Shown here: one piece after another, positions 7,209 through 11,533 of the stretch | Layout of the letters: each line of letters opens with the position of its first letter | Position numbering within the stretch: the first letter of the stretch is position 1 | DNA from: Porphyrobacter sp. UBA7686 | Lineage (GTDB): Bacteria; Pseudomonadota; Alphaproteobacteria; Sphingomonadales; Sphingomonadaceae | Direction: 5' to 3' | Length of the DNA: 11,533 nt | NCBI GenBank assembly: GCA_002482865.1 | Contig: DLGU01000128.1 | Span: 1-11,533, forward strand | Program-made: the position numbers and the translations under genes | Notes under the pieces: generated by a model | Databases searched by the model: none | What the model was told of the DNA's origin: nothing | Seen by the model: only the letters and a program-made list of their open reading frames with translations

Positions 7209-8771
7209 TCAGGCCTGCCACGTCCCATCGACCCGGCGCAGCACTGCGCTTGGCCCGTCGAGCAGCGCTTTGGGCAGCAGCGCAGCGGGCAGATCCTGAT
7301 AGCTGACCGGCCGCAGGAAGCGATCGATCGCAAGGGTGCCGACAGATGTGCTGCGTCCGTCCGAAGTGGCGGGGAAGGGGCCGCCGTGAACCATCGCGTG
7401 GGTCACCTCGACCCCCGTAGGCCAGGCATTGGCAATGATCCGCCCGGCGCGGTTTTCGAGGATCGGGATGAGGTCGCGCGCTGCCGGATAATCGGCGGCG
7501 GCCATGTGCAGCGTGGCGGTGAGCTGGCCCTCCATGCTTGCCAGGATCGCGGCGACTTCGTCCAGGTCGGCGCAGACCACGATGATCGAGCTGGGGCCGA
7601 ACACCTCATGGCCCAGGGCCGGGTTGGCGCGGAACGCTGCGCCCGAGACGGTGAAGACCTGTGCCTGTCCGCAAGTGCCAGCGCCCACCGCGCCGCTGCC
7701 GACCAGCACTGCGCCCGGCTGTGCGCCGATTGTTGCGATACCCTTGGCATAGGCGCTCTGGATGCCAGCCGTCAGCATGGTCTGCGCCGGAATGCCGGTT
7801 AGCGCTTCGCCCACCGTCGCGATGAAGCGGTTGGTGGCTTCACCCTCCACCGCCAGAACGATGCCCGGATTGGTGCAGAACTGGCCGGCACCCAGTGACA
7901 GCGAACCAACATAGGCGGCGGCGAGTTCGTTTGCTGCTTCGTCCATTCGGCCGGGCATCAGCACCACCGGATTGACGCTGCTCATCTCGGCATAGACCGG
8001 GATTGGCACGGTGCGCGCGGCGGCGTGGCTCATTAGCGCGAGACCTCCGGCGCGTGAGCCCGTGAAGCCCACGGCGGCGATGCGCGGGTCTTTCACCAGC
8101 GCCTCACCCAGCGAGAAGTCCGTGCCGTTCACAAGGCTGAAGACGCCGTCCGGAAGTCCCGCTTCGCGGATTGCGGAGAGGATGGCGCCAGCCACCAATT
8201 CGGACGTGCCGGGGTGCGCCGGATGCCCTTTGACCACCACGCAGCACCCTGCGGCAAGCGCCGAGGCGGTGTCCCCGCCTGCGACCGAGAAGGCGAGCGG
8301 GAAATTGCTCGCGCCGAACACTGCCACGGGGCCCACGGGCACCTTGCGCATTCGCAGATCAGGCTTGGGCGGGGTGCGCTGCGGGAGCGCGTGGTCGATC
8401 CTTAGGCCCTGCCACGCGCCATTCTCCGCCTCATCGGCGAATAGGCGCAACTGACCGACCGTGCGCCCGCGTTCGCCATTGAGACGCGCTTCGGGCAGGC
8501 CGCTTTCCAGCATCGCGCGCTGTGTCAGCGTATCGCCGAGCGCATCGATTCTCTCGGCGACGAGGCGCAGAAACGCAGCGCGCTGCGCTAAGGGGAGGTT
8601 GCCGAACACCGGCTGCGCCGCTGCCGCTGCCGCGCAGGCATCGGCGACATCATCGGTGCTGGCCTGCGCGAACGTCGGTTCGAGCGCCGCGCCGCTTGCT
8701 GCCGCCACCGCTGCGAAACGCTCCGCGCCATCGCGCCATTCGCCCGCAACCAAATTTCTGCCCGTCAGCAT
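7209..8771 (-). CDS. 2,5-dioxovalerate (alpha-ketoglutarate semialdehyde) dehydrogenase
   Basis: This aldehyde dehydrogenase (EC 1.2.1.26) oxidises 2-oxoglutarate semialdehyde to 2-oxoglutarate. That is the last step of non-phosphorylative (Weimberg) pentose oxidation and of glucarate/galactarate breakdown. The 520-residue protein has the ALDH core: FGASNFPLAFS with N156, VKGHPAHPGTS with K181, the GFTGSRAGG NAD(P) motif (235-243), the general base E262 in YAEMSSVNP, and the catalytic C299 in GAGQFCTNPG. The HPAHPGTS, EMSSVNPV and GQFCTNPG variants are typical of the ketoglutarate-semialdehyde branch rather than general ALDHs. The ATG at 8771 has AGAGGA upstream. It is the first gene of the leftward operon, followed after 13 bp by the Gfo-like oxidoreductase. 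It diverges from the sugar transporter, with a shared 124-bp regulatory gap. The dehydratase and aldolase steps of the pathway are not in the window. A 4-hydroxyproline route is possible but less fitting here. Confidence 0.88.
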   Translation of the reverse strand: MLTGRNLVAGEWRDGAERFAAVAAASGAALEPTFAQASTDDVADACAAAAAAQPVFGNLPLAQRAAFLRLVAERIDALGDTLTQRAMLESGLPEARLNGERGRTVGQLRLFADEAENGAWQGLRIDHALPQRTPPKPDLRMRKVPVGPVAVFGASNFPLAFSVAGGDTASALAAGCCVVVKGHPAHPGTSELVAGAILSAIREAGLPDGVFSLVNGTDFSLGEALVKDPRIAAVGFTGSRAGGLALMSHAAARTVPIPVYAEMSSVNPVVLMPGRMDEAANELAAAYVGSLSLGAGQFCTNPGIVLAVEGEATNRFIATVGEALTGIPAQTMLTAGIQSAYAKGIATIGAQPGAVLVGSGAVGAGTCGQAQVFTVSGAAFRANPALGHEVFGPSSIIVVCADLDEVAAILASMEGQLTATLHMAAADYPAARDLIPILENRAGRIIANAWPTGVEVTHAMVHGGPFPATSDGRSTSVGTLAIDRFLRPVSYQDLPAALLPKALLDGPSAVLRRVDGTWQA

Positions 8772-8828
8772 TGCCGTTCCTCTCGAAGCCCGAATCCGTT
8801 TGTGAAAACGCGGCTTGCCATAGCGCGA

Positions 8829-8857
8829 TTTTCAGTGAAAGGTAGCGCTACCATAAA
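8829..8857 (+). promoter_or_regulatory. Candidate sigma-70-type promoter for the transporter-halogenase operon
   Basis: TTTTCA (8829-8834) and CATAAA (8852-8857) each match 4 of 6 consensus bases and are separated by exactly 17 bp. Transcription would start near 8864-8866, about 30 bp before the transporter start codon. The palindromic operator fills most of the spacer, a classic repressor arrangement. For the opposite operon only a weak -10 candidate is visible (TATGGC on the minus strand, 8822-8817). Confidence 0.45.
8841..8852. promoter_or_regulatory. LacI-family-type operator, perfect 12-bp palindrome
   Basis: GGTAGCGCTACC is a perfect palindrome with the central CG step typical of LacI-family operators. 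With flanks it reads AGGTAGCGCTACCA, which differs at only two positions from the xyl-box TGGTAGCGCTAACA that I recall for xylan/xylose regulons in Xanthomonas. It lies between the divergent dehydrogenase and transporter operons, inside the -35/-10 spacer of the latter. A bound repressor could therefore control both directions. No regulator gene is present in the window. Confidence 0.68.
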
Positions 8858-8864
8858 TGGTGTG

Positions 8865-8882
8865 GGTTGCAACATAGCAACC
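8865..8882. repeat. Inverted repeat GGTTGC-N6-GCAACC before the transporter gene
   Basis: The arms are exact 6-bp inverted repeats (8865-8870 and 8877-8882) with a 6-bp gap. They sit between the predicted transcription start and the Shine-Dalgarno GGAGAGGG (8885-8892). This could be a second protein site or a hairpin at the very 5' end of the mRNA that stabilises it or affects ribosome loading. Confidence 0.4.
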
Positions 8883-8895
8883 GGGGAGAGGGATT

Positions 8896-10314
8896 TTGGA
8901 GAATAATCGGGGCGGCACCAACATGGTGCTGATTTCCGCGATCGTTGCGGTTGCGACTATCGGCGGATTGCTGTTCGGCTATGATAGTGGCGCGGTCAAC
9001 GGCACGCAGCCGGGGTTGAAGGCAGCCTTCGGTCTGGGCGTGGGCGGATTGGGCTTCACGGTCAGTTCGCTGCTGATCGGCTGCTTTATCGGCGCGTTCT
9101 TTGCGGGCACGCTCGCCGACCAGATGGGACGGCGCAATGTGATGCGGATCGCAGCGGTGCTGTTCCTGGCCGGTGCGCTGATCCAGGGCCTGACGGAAAG
9201 CCACCTGTTGTTCGTGATCGCCCGCATCGCTGGCGGCATGGCGGTTGGCGCGGCCAGTGTGCTGTCGCCTGCCTATATTGCCGAGGTTGCGCCTGCGAAT
9301 ATTCGCGGACGGATGACCACCGTGCAGCAGATCATGATCATCACCGGCCTGACGCTGGCGTTCCTCGTGAATTACTTTCTTGCGGCTGCGGCTGGCGGCT
9401 CGACCGGAGCCTTCTGGGGAGGGATCGCCGCGTGGCGCTGGATGTATCTGATGCAGGCACTGCCCGCTGCGATCTTCCTTGCCGCGCTGTTCTTCATCCC
9501 TGAAAGCCCACGCTATCTGATCGGCAAGGGCCGCCATGATGAAGCTTCCAAGGTGCTGACCGACCTGTTCGGAGCCGACGAAGCAACCGCCAAACTCGCC
9601 GAAATCCGCGCGAGCTTTTCGGAAGATCACCGTCCGCGCCTTGCCGACGTGCTCGCGCCTGCGGGCACCAAGAGCCTGCTCGGAATGCGCCCGATTGTGT
9701 GGGTTGGCATCATGCTGGCGGTGTTCCAGCAGCTCGTTGGGATCAACGTGATCTTCTATTACGGCGCGACGCTGTGGCAGCTGGCGGGCTTTACCGAAGC
9801 GGATTCGCTGCTGATCAACATTGTCTCTGGCGCGGTTTCGATCGCGGCCTGTTTCGTCACGATCGCGGTGATCGACAAGGTCGGGCGCAAGCCGCTGCTG
9901 CTGATCGGGTCGGCCGGGATGGCGGCGACGCTGTTCGTGATGGTGTTCGTGTTCAGCCAGGGCGGTCTGGATGCCGAGGGCAATCTGGTGCTGTCGGCGG
10001 GCCTCGGCACGATGGCGGTGGTGGCGGCCAATCTCTATGTCATCTTCTTCAATGTCAGCTGGGGCCCGGTGATGTGGGTGATGCTGGCCGAGATGTTCCC
10101 CAACCAGATCCGCGGATCGGCGCTGGCGGTGGCAGGCTTCTTCCAGTGGTTCGCCAACTTCCTCATCGCGCAAAGCTTCCCGCTGATGGCGGCAGGGATC
10201 GGCCTTGCGGCAAGTTACAGCTTCTACGCCGTGTGTGCGACCATCAGCTTCTTCCTCGTCCAGCGTTTCATCGTCGAGACCAAGGGCAAGGAACTGGAGG
10301 AGATGGTCGGATAA
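8896..10314 (+). CDS. Sugar-porter family MFS transporter (proton:sugar symporter)
   Basis: This is a 472-residue, 12-helix inner-membrane permease of the sugar porter family (XylE/AraE/GalP/Glf relatives), expected to import a hexose or pentose. Motifs in order are GYDSGAVNG (28-36), DQMGRR after helix 2 (75-80), a PESPRYL at the end of the first half (202-208), the sugar-binding QQLVGINVIFYYG (278-290), DKVGRK (327-332), and WGPVMWVMLAEMFPNQIRG (389-407). The final VETKGK (460-465) replaces the usual PETKG. Helix 11 carries QWFANF, as in XylE. I kept the TTG start at 8896 because GGAGAGGG lies 3 bp upstream. The next ATG at 8923 has only a poor site and would trim 9 residues. It is the first gene of the rightward operon, with the halogenase 25 bp downstream and a LacI-type operator in front. 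Which sugar is carried is inferred from its neighbours (pentose or uronic-type), not proven. Confidence 0.93.
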   Translation: MENNRGGTNMVLISAIVAVATIGGLLFGYDSGAVNGTQPGLKAAFGLGVGGLGFTVSSLLIGCFIGAFFAGTLADQMGRRNVMRIAAVLFLAGALIQGLTESHLLFVIARIAGGMAVGAASVLSPAYIAEVAPANIRGRMTTVQQIMIITGLTLAFLVNYFLAAAAGGSTGAFWGGIAAWRWMYLMQALPAAIFLAALFFIPESPRYLIGKGRHDEASKVLTDLFGADEATAKLAEIRASFSEDHRPRLADVLAPAGTKSLLGMRPIVWVGIMLAVFQQLVGINVIFYYGATLWQLAGFTEADSLLINIVSGAVSIAACFVTIAVIDKVGRKPLLLIGSAGMAATLFVMVFVFSQGGLDAEGNLVLSAGLGTMAVVAANLYVIFFNVSWGPVMWVMLAEMFPNQIRGSALAVAGFFQWFANFLIAQSFPLMAAGIGLAASYSFYAVCATISFFLVQRFIVETKGKELEEMVG

Positions 10315-10339
10315 GGCCGCAGATGATAGCGAGGACGCC

Positions 10340-11533
10340 ATGATGTCAGATGCTCCTCAGCCGGTCCGTGTCGTCGTCCTTGGCGGCGGCACGGCGGGCT
10401 GGATGACCGCCGCCGGGATTGCCAAGCTGCTGCCCGATCTGGCGCGCGTCCAGCTGGTCGAGAGCGAGGAAATCGGCATCGTCGGCGTAGGCGAAGCGAC
10501 TTTGCCGCACATTCGCGGCTTCGTCGAAAAGCTCGGGATCGACGAGGCGGCCTTCATGAAGGCCACCCATGCGACCTTCAAGCTGGGGATCGACTTCCGC
10601 GATTTCGGGCGGATCGGGGAAAGCTACATCCACCCCTTCGGCTCCTTCGGCGAGGAAGTCGCAGGCGTTGGCTTCCACCACTACTGGCTGGAACTCGCTC
10701 GCCACGGCATGGCACGCGATCTGGGCGATTATTCGCTCGCGGTGGCGGCGGCCAAGGCCAACCGTTTCCGCCCGCCATCGCAGGACGACAGCCTCGGCTC
10801 GACCTATGGCTATGCCTACCAGTTCGACGCGACCTTGTTCGGCCCCTTCATGCGCGAATTCGGGCTTGGCCTCGGGATCGAGCGGCATGAGGGCCGGGTC
10901 GTGAGTGTCGAGCGTGATGCGGCCAGTGGCGATGTCGTTGCCCTGTCGTTGGCGGATGGTCGCCGCATCGAAGGCGATCTCTTCGTCGATTGCTCGGGCT
11001 TCCGTTCGATATTGCTGGGTCAAGAATTGCAGGTTCCGTGGGAGGATTGGACGCACTGGCTTCCGTGTGATCGGGCAGCGGCGATGCCCTGCACCCATGC
11101 GACCGATGACTTGCGCCCCTACACCACTGCCACTGCCATGCCCGCCGGTTGGCGCTGGCAGATCCCGCTCCAGCACCGCATGGGCAATGGCTACGTCTTC
11201 TCATCCGCGCATATCTCCGAGGAACAGGCCTGCGACGCGATCCGTGCGAGCGCCGAGGGCACCCCGCTGGCAGACCCGCGCATCCTCAAATTCCGCCCCG
11301 GTCGGCGGTCGCAATCATGGAGCCACAATGTCATCGGCGTCGGGCTGGCGAGCGGGTTCCTCGAGCCGCTGGAATCCACCTCGATCTATCTGGCGCAGAT
11401 GGCGATCACCTATCTGATCGAACTGTTCCCCGCAGCAGCGGGCCAGATCGACTCGCGCGACCGGGCCGAGTTCAACCGGCTGGTCGACATGGAATATGAC
11501 CGGGTGCGGGATTTCCTGATCCTGCACTACAAC
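10340..11533 (+). CDS. Flavin-dependent halogenase (tryptophan halogenase family), 3' end outside window
   Basis: 398 residues are present and the frame is still open at the window edge; the family is usually about 500 long. These enzymes use FADH2, O2 and halide to make HOCl/HOBr, which halogenates an aromatic ring. Motifs are the FAD site VLGGGTAGW (13-21), VGEATLPHI (50-58), and the catalytic lysine K81 in ATFKLGIDF (PrnA K79 equivalent). The hallmark WRWQIP (WxWxIP) is at 271-276, and GFLEPLESTSIYL (339-351) carries the conserved glutamate. All catalytic positions visible here are intact. ATG 10340 or 10343 may start it; GAGGA is at 10331-10335. No flavin reductase gene is seen. Related enzymes in Brevundimonas, Caulobacter, Sphingomonas and Xanthomonas lie next to TonB receptors and sugar genes, and some brominate indoles in vitro with no known native role. 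Its place after a sugar permease fits that group. True tryptophan substrate use should not be assumed from the family name. Confidence 0.9.
   Translation, partial: MMSDAPQPVRVVVLGGGTAGWMTAAGIAKLLPDLARVQLVESEEIGIVGVGEATLPHIRGFVEKLGIDEAAFMKATHATFKLGIDFRDFGRIGESYIHPFGSFGEEVAGVGFHHYWLELARHGMARDLGDYSLAVAAAKANRFRPPSQDDSLGSTYGYAYQFDATLFGPFMREFGLGLGIERHEGRVVSVERDAASGDVVALSLADGRRIEGDLFVDCSGFRSILLGQELQVPWEDWTHWLPCDRAAAMPCTHATDDLRPYTTATAMPAGWRWQIPLQHRMGNGYVFSSAHISEEQACDAIRASAEGTPLADPRILKFRPGRRSQSWSHNVIGVGLASGFLEPLESTSIYLAQMAITYLIELFPAAAGQIDSRDRAEFNRLVDMEYDRVRDFLILHYN

Noticed and set aside
7196..7333. N-terminal extension of the Gfo-like oxidoreductase to an ATG at 7333
   Set aside because: The added 46 residues are Cys/Arg-rich, overlap the dehydrogenase gene, and would bury the Tat signal; ATG 7195 has a strong Shine-Dalgarno.
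8848..10341. 497-codon minus-strand frame covering the whole MFS gene
   Set aside because: It is antisense to a clear sugar porter, its translation is rich in His/Arg/Gln with no recognisable domain, and such shadows are common in GC-rich DNA.

Overview
The window is GC-rich, densely packed bacterial chromosome. The gene content points to an alphaproteobacterium, most likely Sphingomonadales (Erythrobacter/Sphingomonas-like). The reasons are a Zymomonas-like Tat-exported glucose-fructose oxidoreductase relative, an overlapping ppk-ppx pair, and a tryptophan-halogenase-family gene beside a sugar transporter. This placement is inference from gene families, not from a database search.

Left part (1-4057, + strand): the window opens in the last 66 codons of a VirB11/CpaF-type secretion ATPase. 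A 127-bp gap follows, holding a possible reverse-oriented Pho box. Next come ppk (polyphosphate kinase 1) and ppx (exopolyphosphatase/Ppx-GppA family), which share an ATGA stop/start overlap. Together they make and break inorganic polyphosphate. Tail to tail with ppx, overlapping it by 4 bp, lies a minus-strand YhhQ/DUF165 queuosine-precursor transporter (4054-4938).

Middle (4939-5965): this short stretch is all about RNA modification and translation. The YhhQ transporter (tRNA queuosine supply) diverges from a complete tRNA-Arg(UCU) gene (5014-5090). Only 16 bp after the tRNA starts rlmJ, the 23S rRNA m6A2030 methyltransferase. A perfect 8-bp hairpin covers the rlmJ stop codon in the convergent gap that follows.

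Right part (5966-11533): this is a divergently transcribed carbohydrate locus. The leftward operon is a 2,5-dioxovalerate (alpha-ketoglutarate semialdehyde) dehydrogenase followed 13 bp later by a Tat-signal Gfo/Idh/MocA oxidoreductase resembling glucose-fructose oxidoreductase. The rightward operon is a sugar-porter MFS transporter followed 25 bp later by a flavin-dependent halogenase that runs off the window. The 124-bp divergent gap carries a perfect 12-bp palindrome of LacI-family operator type. It lies in the spacer of a recognisable -35/-10 promoter for the transporter-halogenase operon. The simplest reading is one sugar-responsive regulon: uptake, periplasmic oxidation, and the last step of Weimberg-type oxidation to 2-oxoglutarate, with a halogenase of unknown substrate attached.

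The most notable points are the halogenase inside a sugar-oxidation regulon with a visible operator, and the candidate Pho box before ppk. No CRISPR array, insertion sequence or rRNA gene was seen. Apart from the intergenic sites listed, there is no stretch over 300 bases without a gene.
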